Source: UBA5070 sp035352895 (GTDB lineage: Bacteria; Fibrobacterota; Fibrobacteria; UBA5070). Taken from it: DNA of 64,000 nt. The notes beneath the pieces are model-generated. The model saw nothing but the letters and a program-made list of their open reading frames with translations, ran no database searches and was not told the origin of the DNA. The first letter of the stretch is position 1; each line of letters begins with the position of its first letter. The stretch spans positions 1 to 64,000 of the forward strand of contig DAOPYN010000010.1 in the NCBI GenBank assembly GCA_035352895.1. The letters are read 5' to 3'. This document shows positions 43,767 through 55,238 of this stretch, piece after piece. The position numbers and the translations under genes were made by a program.

Positions 43767-45212
43767 CTAGGGAAGCTTCTTGGTCTGCATGGAGGACCAT
43801 TGTCCGCTGCAGAAGGCGCAGGTGTTCCCGATGAACTTCTGACGACCGGTGGAGCCGGTGTCCCCTTTCAGCCACCAGTTGAACCAGGCCACCGCGAACT
43901 TCGCGAATTCCCCTCCGTTGTCCGCCCAGTAGGTTCCCCCGTGGCCGGCGCTGGGAACGTTGGCGAACACCGTGGGCAGGTGAGCGATCCCGTTGAAGTC
44001 GCGCAGACCATTGGGGTAGGCGATGTCGTCCGGGCCACCGATCGCGTAGGCGATGGGCGCATGGAGCTTGTTGAGGGTGGACTGGTCGGGGCTCAGGAGA
44101 CCGCTGCTCATGATGATGGTGGCGTCCACCCGCGGATCCAGGGAGGCTCCATAGGCCATGATGCCTCCGCAAGACCAGCCGAACGAACCGACCATGGTAT
44201 CCAGGCTCTGGTAGAAGCGGCTGCAGGGCTTGCCGTTCTGCTGGAGCGCCCAATCGAAGCCCTTGATGAGGTACCCGCCCAAGGTGCCCAGGCCGGAGCC
44301 CATGTCATAGCTGCCCGATCCTCCGGGAGTCCCCTCGTTGATCACGATGAATCCATGAGAGGCGATCTCGGCATAGAAATCGGCGGTTTCCGTGGAATTC
44401 CTGCCGCACCCTCCATTCCCCCAAACCAGGATGGGGTACTTCTTACCCGCGCCCAAATCGCTGGGGCGGTAGATGGTCTTGCCCGACAGGCTGGGATCGG
44501 TTTCGATCACCACCTGGTGGGAACCGGTCAGGGGACTCCCCCCCAACGAGGCGTTCACCTTCACAGGGTCCGGCCCCTTGTCGGCGGGATTGCAGGTGGC
44601 CAGCGCGCTCAGGGTCACGTCCACGGTCCCTTCGTAGCTGGACAGGGGGACGGTCTTGGAGACATATCCGTTCGCGGACACCTTCAAGGAATCCACCACG
44701 GCCAGGGACCGGGCGGAAACCCCGCGATCGACCGGCTGCGAAGCCAGGAGCCGTCCCTCGCCGGTCCGGACCATCCGGAAGGTGGAGGTCCGGTCGCCAA
44801 GACCCACGCGAACCAGGAGCATGGTCGCCGACAGCGAGACCTTGGAGGCATCGAACGAGAAGAGGCCTGCGGGAGCGTTCCTTTCCACCGCGGCAAGGCG
44901 ATTCCCGGAAAGATCCAGCCAATCGATGCTCACATGGGTCGGCACCGCGAGCTCGGCGGTCAGGACTCCGCCGACCATCGAGAGCGAACCGGGAAGATCG
45001 GATCGATCCAGGATCCCGTTGGTCCCTCCGGTCAGGGAATAACCTCCGCTCGCATCGGTCGTGGCCTTCAGGGACTTCGAATCCAAAGCCACGGTGGCAC
45101 CCGAGATGGGGCTTCCAGCGTCGCTCTTGACGGTCCCATTCAGTGCAATGGTCTGGGCCCCGACATCGAGGCCTAGGATCAGGAAAGCGCAAAGGGATAC
45201 GGATGGGCGCAT
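43767..45212 (-). CDS. secreted alpha/beta hydrolase (esterase) with N-terminal carboxypeptidase-regulatory-like domain
   Basis: A 481-residue secreted enzyme with a signal peptide (about 1-19). Residues 20-65 look like a carboxypeptidase-regulatory/CNA-type beta domain (GTVKSDAGSPISGATVALD), followed by a second module (about 65-205, with LDLSGNRLAAVERNAPAGLFSFD). The hydrolase domain (220-481) has nucleophile S347 in GWSCG, acid D395/D396 region (GGPDDIAYP) and H424 in AGHGG; LVWGNGGCGRN is an oxyanion loop. The pattern is that of the esterase/lipase and polyester depolymerase groups; four Cys near the C-terminus suggest disulfides. It ends with a strong terminator. Confidence 0.78.
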   Translation of the reverse strand: MRPSVSLCAFLILGLDVGAQTIALNGTVKSDAGSPISGATVALDSKSLKATTDASGGYSLTGGTNGILDRSDLPGSLSMVGGVLTAELAVPTHVSIDWLDLSGNRLAAVERNAPAGLFSFDASKVSLSATMLLVRVGLGDRTSTFRMVRTGEGRLLASQPVDRGVSARSLAVVDSLKVSANGYVSKTVPLSSYEGTVDVTLSALATCNPADKGPDPVKVNASLGGSPLTGSHQVVIETDPSLSGKTIYRPSDLGAGKKYPILVWGNGGCGRNSTETADFYAEIASHGFIVINEGTPGGSGSYDMGSGLGTLGGYLIKGFDWALQQNGKPCSRFYQSLDTMVGSFGWSCGGIMAYGASLDPRVDATIIMSSGLLSPDQSTLNKLHAPIAYAIGGPDDIAYPNGLRDFNGIAHLPTVFANVPSAGHGGTYWADNGGEFAKFAVAWFNWWLKGDTGSTGRQKFIGNTCAFCSGQWSSMQTKKLP

Positions 45213-45506
45213 GCGGGCCCCCTTTATGGTTCCAGGTGAGGTTGTCGAACAGTTCTCAATGTACCTGACAACGGTCTTTCCCACCGTCAAGTTCCAAGAC
45301 AACGTTTTGGAAGATCCTACAAAAGCCGCAAGTTTCCGGACTGGCTATCCCCGTTCCGCCAGAATACGCTCCCACCTCCCCAGCCACCGCCGCAACGGGG
45401 CGTCCAAGAAAAGACGAGGCACCCGATCAGGGTGCCTATGTCTTCCATCAATTAGAACATGAAGGGAAAGGCATGATGTCCAGACAAGATGATCGAGACA
45501 AATACG

Positions 45507-45540
45507 AAAAAGCCCTGTCCCGGGGAACCGGAACAGGGCT
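45507..45540 (-). terminator. Rho-independent terminator of the methylmalonyl-CoA operon
   Basis: AGCCCTGT (45511-45518) pairs with ACAGGGCT (45533-45540), continued by CCGG/CCGG after one mismatch, loop GGAA. On the minus strand it is followed by T-rich sequence (plus AAAA at 45507-45510). It stands 24 bases beyond the mutase large-subunit stop. The rest of the stretch 45213-45506, about 290 bases, holds no gene; it must contain the esterase promoter. Confidence 0.8.
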
Positions 45541-45563
45541 CGTCAATTTCCGCCTGAGCTAGA

Positions 45564-47737
<2,174 letters not shown>

Positions 47738-47741
<4 letters not shown>

Positions 47742-49876
47742 CCCTGCACTCCGATCTTCTTCTGAAGGCCGCCCAGAACCTGGAGGAGGTTGGCGCGGAC
47801 ATGGATGAATTCGTCGATTCCCGAGGCCTTGTGGGCTTCGACCTGGTCGGCGGGGAAGCCCGCCAGGACCACGGCCACTCCGGGGATCGCCGCCTTGAGG
47901 GCCGGCACGATCTGGGGGACCAGTTCGGGATAGGTGTCGTCGGTGCTGCAGATGGTGACCACCTTGGCGCCGGAATCCGTCGCCGCGTCCACCATGTCCT
48001 TCACCGAAGCGAAACCTTCCGGGTACACCACTTCGAATCCGCCGACTTCGAAGAATCCGCGGGAGAAGTCGGCGCGGCCCTTGTGCTGCGCCAGGGGCCC
48101 CATGGTCGCCAGGAAGACGCGCGGACGCCAGCCGGTGCGGACCAGATGGCGATCGGCGGCATCGCGCAGCTTCTCGAAGGGCTCCGACAGGCGGTGGAGC
48201 TTGAGCGGCTGGATGGTCGGACGGTCGGCGTCGCCGGCGCGGATCACGCGGGTGATCTCGCCCAACGTGGCTCCGGCCTGGACGGCCTCGATCGCGGCCG
48301 CGACCATCTTCTCGTCGGTGACACCCATGAGATCGGACAGCTTGCCCATGACCTTGGAGTGCTTCACGTCGTCGTAGGCGGTGCGGTATTCGGTGACCGA
48401 CACCACGCGCGACTTGTAGATCGCGGCGTAGTCGGGCTTGCGGCCCTCGATCTTCTTTTCGCCGATGTTGGCGTACTGGTTCACGCCCACCTGGACGTCC
48501 TTGCGGGTGGCCAGAGCCGATTCCTTCGCCTTGCAGACCTTTTCGATCTCGGACTGGATGAACCCGGCCTGGAGAGCGGCGAAAGCTCCGCCCTTTCCTT
48601 CCACGGCCTGGAAGAGTTCCCAGGCCTTCTGGGCGATCTGGTCGGTGAGCCATTCCACGGCCCACGATCCACCCGCGGGATCCACCACGTGGCGCAACTG
48701 GGCTTCCGTGGCCAGGAGGATCTGGGTGTTGCGGGCGATGCGGCGGGAGAACTCGTCCGGAAGTCCGAAGACCTCGTCGAACGGGGTCACCTGCAGCGAC
48801 TGCACGCCGCCCAGCACCGCCGAGAAGCTCTCGGTGGTGGTGCGCAGGAGGTTCGCGTAGGGATCCAGCTTGGACTTGTTCCACAGCGCCGTACGGGCGT
48901 GGATGCTCATGCTCTGCGAGCACATGTTCCCGCCGAAGGCTTCCACGATGCGGCTCCACAACAGGCGCGCTGCGCGGAACTTGGCGATTTCCATGAAGAA
49001 GTTGGGACCCACGCTGAAGGCGAAGCGCATGCGGGGAGCGACGGTGTCCACCGCCACGCCGCGCTTGACCAGCTCGCGGATGTATTCGGCGCCCTGGGAG
49101 AGGGCGAAGGCCAGTTCCTGCACGGCGCTGCCGCCGGCTTCCAGGAAGGAACGCGAGTGGACGCACACGGTCTGCAGCGCCGGAGCTTCGCGCTCGGCCC
49201 ACAGGGTGAGCTGGGCCATCTCGCGATAGGCCTCGTCCAGGGACTGGGGAAGGGTGCCTTCGTGGGCGAGCACGCCCAGCGGATCCATCTCGATGCATCC
49301 GCGCAGCTTCCTGACATCCAGTCCGCGGCTCTTGACCAGGGCGGCCAGCAGGGCGGCGAAGGGAAGTCCGGAGGCTCCCGAGCGGACGAACAGCGAGGTC
49401 TTCTCCAGGTCGATGTCTTCCAGCGCGACGGAGAGATCCTTGATGGTGGCGATGCTGACGCCGCCCTTGCCCACGTCGCCCTCGACGGCGGAATCGGGAT
49501 CGATGCCGGCGCGCGTGGCGTGGTCGAGGTTCAGGTTCAGCGCCGTGAGGCCACGCGACAGATCGTGTCTGGCGGCCTGGTTGAACTCGCGGGGTCCCGG
49601 ATAGGGCAGCTCCTGCGAAACCTCCCAGGCCTCGGCGACGTAGCCTTCGTGCGAAGACCCGCGCGCCAGCTGGCCGCAACCGGGCTTGGCCTTCAGGTGT
49701 TCCAGGCCGGCCACGTCGGAGGCGTTGTAGATGGGCTGGACGGTGATGCCTTCGTAGGTGCCGGAGACGAGCTTCTTCTCGTAGGGCACGCCCTTGAGTT
49801 CGGCTTCGACCTGGGCCTTCCACTTGTCGAAGGGAACCTCCGCGAATTCGGAGAGCAGCTTGGGTTTGTCGGTCAT
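47738..49876 (-). CDS. mutA: methylmalonyl-CoA mutase, small subunit
   Basis: A 712-residue subunit homologous to the large one but without a functional B12 site: the DxHxxG region reads AQHKGRA, lacking the first Asp. It forms the stable heterodimer with the catalytic subunit. TIM-barrel landmarks (EGDVGKGGVSIATIKDLS, RFAFSVGPNFFMEIAKFRAARLLWSR) are preserved. Four bases separate it from the biotin-carrier gene upstream, so one transcript covers carrier and mutase. Confidence 0.94.
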
Positions 49877-49880
49877 CGGA

Positions 49881-50273
49881 TCACTCCACGTCCAGGAGGG
49901 CCTGGCCCTCCTCCACGGTGGCGCCGGCGGCGACGTAGATCTTGGTGACCTTGCCCGTCTTGGGAGCGGTCACGGGAGTGTTCATCTTCATGGCCTCGAG
50001 GACCAGGACCTGCGCGCCGGCCTGGACCGAGTCCCCTTCCTTCACGTCCACCGACACGATGCGGCCGGCGAGCTGCGAACGGACCGATGCGGCCGATCCG
50101 GCCCCTGCGGGCTTGGCCGCGGGAGCCGCGACGGCAGCAGGCGCGGCTGCAACGGCCGCGGCGGGAGCCGCGGCCCGGGGGGCCACGCGGGAGGCTCCGG
50201 TGGAGGTGTCGTCGATGGTCTCGACGACGACTTCGTAGGTTTTTCCTTCGACGGTGATTCTGAGCTTTTTCAC
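49881..50273 (-). CDS. biotin carboxyl carrier protein of the carboxylase
   Basis: A 130-residue biotin carrier. The lipoyl/biotinyl domain is at about 65-130, with the biotinylation motif EAMKM (K96). An Ala/Pro-rich flexible arm (30-62) lets biotin swing between active sites; the N-terminal part (KKLRITVEGKTYEVVV) is the small beta domain of such carriers. The start is GTG at 50273. Together with the carboxyltransferase upstream and the accC-type biotin carboxylase, it would form a propionyl-CoA or related acyl-CoA carboxylase. Confidence 0.92.
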   Translation of the reverse strand: MKKLRITVEGKTYEVVVETIDDTSTGASRVAPRAAAPAAAVAAAPAAVAAPAAKPAGAGSAASVRSQLAGRIVSVDVKEGDSVQAGAQVLVLEAMKMNTPVTAPKTGKVTKIYVAAGATVEEGQALLDVE

Positions 50274-50286
50274 GACGGTTTCCTTT

Positions 50287-50457
50287 TCAGCGCAAGCGAT
50301 GCGATTCGAACTGTTGAAAACGACCGTGGATGTTCCAGAGGCTTTGCGTCCGGACCGCGGGCTCGATGCTCACGATCCGGAACGGTTCGTCCAGGACCGC
50401 GTGCACGGCGGCCGCCACGATGGCATGGAGATCCTTTTCCTTGATGTCCTGGCTCAT
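50287..50457 (-). CDS. 56-residue protein of the carboxylase operon
   Basis: A short gene between the carboxyltransferase and the carrier, too small for common cut-offs. It reads MSQDIKEKDLHAIVAAAV... with a first helix (DLHAIVAAAVHAVLD), a short strand (FRIVSIEPA), and the tail SLWNIHGRFQQFESHRLR. The W-N-x-H-G-R tail looks like the short C-terminal motif of small accessory proteins that sit in the same place in acyl-CoA carboxylase or decarboxylase operons. Unlike OadG-type gamma subunits it has no membrane helix. It starts 10 bases after the pccB stop and ends 13 bases before the carrier start. Function unknown. Confidence 0.75.
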   Translation of the reverse strand: MSQDIKEKDLHAIVAAAVHAVLDEPFRIVSIEPAVRTQSLWNIHGRFQQFESHRLR

Positions 50458-50467
50458 CTGGCCTCCC

Positions 50468-52021
50468 TCACAGAGGAATGTTTCCGTGCTTCTTGGGGGG
50501 GCGGGTTTCGCGCTTGGAGAGCGTGTTCCGCAGGGCCAATGCCACCGTGGGACGGCTCATGGCCGGCTCGATGACGTCGGTGATCATGTTGTTCTCCGCG
50601 GCCTGCCAGGGCGAGGCGAACTTGTCGCGGTACTGGCTGACCAGTGCCGCGGCTTTGGCCTTGGGATCGGAAGCGGCCTTGATCTCCTTGCCGAAGAGCA
50701 CGTTCACGGCACCGTCGGCGCCCATCACGGCGATCTCGGCGGTGGGCCAGGCGAAGACCATGTCGGCGCCCATGTCCTTGGAGCACATGGCCAGGTACGC
50801 GCCGCCGTATGCCTTGCGGAGGATCAAGGTGATCTTGGGCACCGTGGCCGCCGCGTAGGCGAACAGCATCTTGGCGCCGTGGCGGATGATGCCGCCGCGT
50901 TCCTGGGCCACGCCGGGCAGGAATCCGGGAACGTCCACCAAGGTGACGATGGGGATGTTGAACGCGTTGAGGAACCGGATGAACCGGGCCGCCTTGTCGG
51001 AGGCGTCGATGTCCAGGGTTCCGGCCTTCATCATCGGTTGGTTGGCGACGATGCCCACCACCACGCCCTCGATGCGGGCGAAGCCGATGATGATGTTGCG
51101 CGCCCAGTCCTTCTGGACCTCGAAGAGGTGTCCGTCGTCGACCAGGCGTTCGATCACCGTGTACACGTCCAGCGGCGCCTTGGCGTCCTCGGGGACCAGG
51201 TCGTTCATGCCCAGGTCCGGCGACATGGAAATGCGCGACGTGGGCCTGTGCGGCGGGTCGTCCAGGTTGTTGGACGGCAGGTACGACAGAAGCTCCTGGC
51301 AGAGCTGGATGGCGTGTTCGTCGGAGTCGGCGATGAAGTGGATGTTGCCGGACACCGAGCCGTGGGCGTCGGCGGATCCGATGTCGTCCATGGTGCAAAC
51401 CTGGCCGGTGACCGCCTTGATCACGTCCGGGCCGCAGATGAACATGTTGGCCTGGCCGCGGATCATGATGAGGAAGTCCATCAGGGCGGGCGAATAGGCC
51501 GCGCCACCGGCGCAGGGTCCGGCGATCAACGAGATCTGCGGCACCAGACCGGAAGCCTCGACGTTGTGGTGGAACACACGTCCGTAACCGGAGAGGGAAT
51601 CCACCCCTTCCTGGATGCGCGCGCCGCCCGAGTCGTTGACCACCACGATGGGCATCCCGCCCTGCATCGCGTAGTCCATGAGGTCGCAGATCTTCTGGGC
51701 GTGCATCTTGCCCAAGCTGCCGCCGGCCACGGTGAAGTCCTGGCTCACCACCGAGACGGGGCGACCGCCCACGTAGCCCACGCCGGTGATCACGGCGTCG
51801 GCGGCCATGTACTTGCCGGACAGGCCGAAGTCGTGGGCGTGGTGCTGCACATGGGCACCGAATTCCTGGAACGTGTCGGCTTCGAAGAGGCGTTCCACGC
51901 GGTCGCGGGCGGTCATCAACCCCTTCGTGCGGCGGGCTTCGAGCTTGTCCTTGCCGCCACCGGCCAGGACCTTGGCGCGCCGTTCGGCGAGTTCTTCCAA
52001 CAATGCCTTGTCAATTGCCAT
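50468..52021 (-). CDS. acyl-CoA carboxylase carboxyltransferase (propionyl-CoA type)
   Basis: A 517-residue beta/alpha carboxyltransferase of the PccB/MmdA/12S transcarboxylase group. It has the two crotonase-like halves: GLMTARDRVERLFEADTFQEFG and AGPCAGGAAYSPALMDF in the N half, FLPGVAQERGGIIRHGAKMLFAYAAATVPK and RKAYGGAYLAM in the C half. It transfers carboxyl from biotin to propionyl-CoA giving methylmalonyl-CoA, or the reverse. No membrane sodium-pump subunit is encoded, so a decarboxylase pump is not indicated. The start at 52021 is preceded by the epimerase gene 16 bases upstream. Confidence 0.92.
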   Translation of the reverse strand: MAIDKALLEELAERRAKVLAGGGKDKLEARRTKGLMTARDRVERLFEADTFQEFGAHVQHHAHDFGLSGKYMAADAVITGVGYVGGRPVSVVSQDFTVAGGSLGKMHAQKICDLMDYAMQGGMPIVVVNDSGGARIQEGVDSLSGYGRVFHHNVEASGLVPQISLIAGPCAGGAAYSPALMDFLIMIRGQANMFICGPDVIKAVTGQVCTMDDIGSADAHGSVSGNIHFIADSDEHAIQLCQELLSYLPSNNLDDPPHRPTSRISMSPDLGMNDLVPEDAKAPLDVYTVIERLVDDGHLFEVQKDWARNIIIGFARIEGVVVGIVANQPMMKAGTLDIDASDKAARFIRFLNAFNIPIVTLVDVPGFLPGVAQERGGIIRHGAKMLFAYAAATVPKITLILRKAYGGAYLAMCSKDMGADMVFAWPTAEIAVMGADGAVNVLFGKEIKAASDPKAKAAALVSQYRDKFASPWQAAENNMITDVIEPAMSRPTVALALRNTLSKRETRPPKKHGNIPL

Positions 52022-52037
52022 GGGTGGGGAGTCTCCG

Positions 52038-52442
52038 TTACTTCTTGGGTGCGCAGAATTCCGTGAGGACGCCGCGCGTGGATTTGGGGTGCAAAAAGGC
52101 GATGTCCATTCCGCCGGCACCGGGCCGGGGAGCTTCGTCGATCAGGCGGAGTCCATCTTGCTTGGACTTGGCCAGTTCGCCGACGAGGTCGTCGGTGCGG
52201 AAGGCGACGTGCTGCACGCCTTCGCCGTTCTTCTCGATGTACTTGGCGATGGCGCTCTCTTCCGAGGTGGCCTCCAACAGCTCGATGTAGACCCCGCCCA
52301 CCTTCAGGAATGCGGTGCGCACCTTCTGGGACGGCACCTCCTCGATGAGTTCGCACTTGACGCCGAGCATCTTCTCCCACAAGGGGATGGCCTCGTCCAG
52401 GCTCTTCACCGCGATTCCAAGGTGGTCGATCTGCTTGATCAT
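52038..52442 (-). CDS. mce: methylmalonyl-CoA epimerase
   Basis: A 134-residue VOC-fold enzyme that converts (R)- and (S)-methylmalonyl-CoA, linking the mutase and the carboxylase. The N-terminus IKQIDHLGIAVKSLDEAIPLWEKMLG carries the first metal His; GVQHVAFRTDD and the later Glu (LTEFCAPKK) complete the metal site. Length is typical. The GGGAGGAACG site precedes the ATG at 52442. It is the first gene of the operon epimerase - pccB - 56-residue protein - biotin carrier - mutA - mutB. Confidence 0.95.
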   Translation of the reverse strand: MIKQIDHLGIAVKSLDEAIPLWEKMLGVKCELIEEVPSQKVRTAFLKVGGVYIELLEATSEESAIAKYIEKNGEGVQHVAFRTDDLVGELAKSKQDGLRLIDEAPRPGAGGMDIAFLHPKSTRGVLTEFCAPKK

Positions 52443-52598
52443 GTCGTTCCTCCCGATGCCTTCGGCCCTCAGGTGATTTCCATCAATTGGCCGACTGCAG
52501 AAACCTTGGTGGAGAAAACTGGATTTACATGTCCTCTTTAACAAGGGAAAAACCACCTTCGCGAGTTTCCATCCAGGTGAAACACCGATGGAATGGGC

Positions 52599-52627
52599 TT
52601 GCGAATCGCTCGGCACAAATCTAGCTT
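52599..52627 (+). promoter_or_regulatory. candidate promoter of the DEAD-box helicase gene
   Basis: TTGCGA (52599-52604) and TAGCTT (52622-52627) lie 17 bases apart, a moderate sigma-70 promoter. The start ATG at 52634 (or 52630) begins about where transcription would start, and no Shine-Dalgarno is visible, so this may be a leaderless mRNA. The opposite strand of this 190-base divergent region must hold the promoter of the epimerase operon, which I could not define. Confidence 0.35.
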
Positions 52628-52633
52628 GTATGG

Positions 52634-54271
52634 ATGGATATCCAACCGACAACAACCGTCGGATTCGACAATTTGCCGATTCCGGCCACGCTCGCCAAGC
52701 ACATCTCCGAGCGTGGAATCACCGAGCCCACCCCGGTCCAGGAAGCGGTCATCCGCAAGATGGTCCCGGAGCTGGGACAACTCCTGGAAGGCGACCTCCT
52801 GGCCCAGGCCCGGACAGGTTCCGGCAAGACGCTTGCCTACCTGCTGCCGGTGGCCGGCGCGCTGGACTCGGGCACCATCTCCCGCGCCTGGATCGTATGC
52901 CCCACCCGCGAGCTGGCCCAACAAGTTGCCCGCGAAGTGGCATGGCTCCTGGGCGAAGCCTGCGTGGCCACGCTGGTGGGCGGCGCACCCTTCGGCCCCC
53001 AGCTTCGCGAACTGCGCGGTCAGCCACCCGTGGTGGTGGGCACGCCGGGCCGCATGGCCGACCACCTGCGCCAGGAGACCCTCGAAGTGGAATGCGACGT
53101 GCTGATCCTGGACGAAGCCGACCGCATGCTGGACCTCGGCTTCAAGGAGGAACTGGACCAGGTGGTGGGAGCCGCCGGCGAGGATTCCGCCAGATGGTTC
53201 TTCTCCGCGACCTACGAAGGACGCGTGCAGGCCGCCGCGGGCGACTGGCTGCGGTCCCCCACCCAGATCCGCCTGGACGCGGGCAAGGGCTCCAGCCACG
53301 TGCCGCAGAGCTACGTGATCGCGCCCTACGCTCGTCGCGAAGAGGCTCTGGGACGGCTGGTGGACATGCTCGAGCCCACACGGGCCATCGTGTTCGTCCG
53401 CACGCGCGTCGAGGTGGAGCAGGTGGTGCAGGGGCTCCTGCGCCACGGGATCCACGCGGAGGGGCTTTCCGGCGATCTCGCCCAGGTGGCCCGCGAACGG
53501 GCGCTCTCGCGCTTCCGCGAAGGCCGGGTGACCCTGCTGGTGGCCACCGACGTGGCCGCCCGCGGACTGGACGTTCCCGGAATCACCCACGTGTTCAACC
53601 TGGGCCTTCCCGACGACCTTTCCAACTTCATCCACCGCGTGGGCCGCACCGCGCGCGCCGGAGCGGAAGGCGAAGCCTGGAGCGTCCTGGCCCCGCAGGA
53701 GCGCGGACGTTTCCTGTCCATCAGCAGGCAGTCCGAGTACAAGCCGGAGCAGAGACAGATTCCGACCAGCCGCGAGCTCACCGACAAGCGCAGGGAACGG
53801 CTGGCCCAGCGGGTGATGGAAAGCCTGGGAGAGGGTCTGGAGCTTCCCGAAAGCTTCAAGCCCCTGATCGAGGAGCACGGTGCCGAGGCGGTCCTGGCCG
53901 CCCTGGTGCACAAGCTGGTTCCGGAGCCGCCTCCGGAGGAGCCGCGTCGGCCGCAGCGTTCCGAGGCTCGGGAACGCGTCCAGGGCGACCGCCCCGAGCG
54001 CCCACGCCACCCCGCCCATCGCGGGCGCGAAGGGGTGTGGCTGGCCTTCAGCCTGGGCACCGACGACGGGATCGAGGTCCGCAACCTGGTTCCGTTCGTG
54101 TGCCGGGCCGCCGACATCCCCAGTTCCGAACTGGGCCGCATCGAGATGATGCCGAGGTTGTCGCTGGTGGAAACCACCCCGGAAGCGGCCGAGCTCCTGC
54201 TCAAGCTCAAGCTCAAGTGGCAGCGCAGGCCGATCCGGATCCGGGAAGCGGATCCGCCCAGGCGCCTCTGA
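52634..54271 (+). CDS. DEAD-box RNA helicase
   Basis: A 545-residue ATP-dependent RNA helicase. Helicase core motifs run in order: Q-motif PTPVQEAVI, ARTGSGKT, PTRELAQ, VVGTPGRM, LDEADRML, SAT, VFVRTR, ATDVAARGLDVPG and HRVGRTARAG. The C-terminal 130 residues include a Pro/Glu/Arg-rich linker (PEPPPEEPRRPQRSEARERVQ) and a small domain (VWLAFSLGTDDGIEVRNLVPFVC...) like the DbpA/CsdA RNA-binding domain. It probably acts in ribosome assembly or RNA decay. It has no neighbour on its strand that suggests a special role. Confidence 0.93.
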   Translation: MDIQPTTTVGFDNLPIPATLAKHISERGITEPTPVQEAVIRKMVPELGQLLEGDLLAQARTGSGKTLAYLLPVAGALDSGTISRAWIVCPTRELAQQVAREVAWLLGEACVATLVGGAPFGPQLRELRGQPPVVVGTPGRMADHLRQETLEVECDVLILDEADRMLDLGFKEELDQVVGAAGEDSARWFFSATYEGRVQAAAGDWLRSPTQIRLDAGKGSSHVPQSYVIAPYARREEALGRLVDMLEPTRAIVFVRTRVEVEQVVQGLLRHGIHAEGLSGDLAQVARERALSRFREGRVTLLVATDVAARGLDVPGITHVFNLGLPDDLSNFIHRVGRTARAGAEGEAWSVLAPQERGRFLSISRQSEYKPEQRQIPTSRELTDKRRERLAQRVMESLGEGLELPESFKPLIEEHGAEAVLAALVHKLVPEPPPEEPRRPQRSEARERVQGDRPERPRHPAHRGREGVWLAFSLGTDDGIEVRNLVPFVCRAADIPSSELGRIEMMPRLSLVETTPEAAELLLKLKLKWQRRPIRIREADPPRRL

Positions 54272-54328
54272 GGCGCTTTCCCGGATTCCGCGGCAAAAAC
54301 CGGGGCGAGGCGTCATCTTCTCCGTGAG

Positions 54329-55201
54329 ATGCCTTTCCCCACCGCCTTCCGATCCATCCTCTCCACCGCCGCCCTCTGGCTGGCCTGCCTCGCCCCGGCC
54401 GCGGCTTGCCGGAACCTGGTCCCCTTCCTGCGGGAACTCCAAGCCGAGCATCGTCCCTCCCTGTTGCGCACGCTGGGCCCCGACGTGAGCCGGATCAGCA
54501 GGAGCCTGGGATTTCGCCAGGACGATTCGGCCACGACCGAGGCGATCCTGGCTCCCTTGTTCCTCCACCACCTGCTGACCACGACCGCTCCCGTGGACGG
54601 CCAGCGCGGAGGCGTGCTGGAAACGGTGTACTTCTGGCATTGGATCTCCCCCAATCCCCGGCACCGGATCCGGATGCTCCCCGATTCGAGCCTCCTGACG
54701 GCGCATCGTCCCCATCCGCGCCACCCGAGCTACCGCACCTTCGCCGACATGGACCGGACTCCCGACCTGTTCCTGTCCGACCTGGTCTCCGAGGAGCCTA
54801 GGTACAACCACCCGGAGTTCGGGACGTTCACCACCTTCGGGTGGTGCAGCGAGCGGGAGATGGCCTACGCCCTGATCCTGCGACGGATGGGCTACCTCGC
54901 CAAGATCCGCTTCCAGGGCAACCACGTCTGGACCGAAGTCCTGATCCAAGGTGCCACGAAGGACGGTTCCTCGGGATCCGGGGTGCTGGTGGTGGACAAC
55001 ACGTTCGCAAGCGCGGAGCCCGCCCCCCTGCGGCAGCCGGTCGCCGCCTGGCTTTCGGACGTCGGTCGGGGACGCGATGTCGTGTCGATGAACGCGAAGG
55101 CGGGAGCCTCCGCCCAGGTCCGGTTCGTGGACAGCCTGCAGGTGGGGCCCAAGGCGACGTCCCGCATCCGGGGATTGGTGGTCGGCTGGCTCGTAAGATG
55201 A
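54329..55201 (+). CDS. secreted protein with transglutaminase-like triad
   Basis: A 290-residue protein with a signal peptide ending near residue 26 (LACLAPAAAC; the Cys at 27 could even be a lipobox-type Cys, though the context is not ideal). Residues about 165-230 carry C173 in GWCSEREMAY, H199 in NHVWTEV and D223 in VVDNTFA: the Cys-His-Asp spacing of the transglutaminase/NlpC-like superfamily. It may be a protease, peptidase or cross-linking enzyme outside the cytoplasm. The N-terminal half has no motif I know. It is the last gene of the plus-strand run. Confidence 0.65.
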   Translation: MPFPTAFRSILSTAALWLACLAPAAACRNLVPFLRELQAEHRPSLLRTLGPDVSRISRSLGFRQDDSATTEAILAPLFLHHLLTTTAPVDGQRGGVLETVYFWHWISPNPRHRIRMLPDSSLLTAHRPHPRHPSYRTFADMDRTPDLFLSDLVSEEPRYNHPEFGTFTTFGWCSEREMAYALILRRMGYLAKIRFQGNHVWTEVLIQGATKDGSSGSGVLVVDNTFASAEPAPLRQPVAAWLSDVGRGRDVVSMNAKAGASAQVRFVDSLQVGPKATSRIRGLVVGWLVR

Positions 55202-55238
55202 CCGCGAGCGTCCCTGCGCGCCTTTCCGGCGGGAGCTC

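Noticed and set aside
50468..52021. Sodium-pumping methylmalonyl-CoA decarboxylase
   Set aside because: No membrane beta subunit or membrane-anchored gamma subunit is encoded in the operon.
50330..52066. Plus-strand frame opposite the carboxyltransferase
   Set aside because: Shadow frame; the minus strand encodes a complete enzyme with intact motifs.
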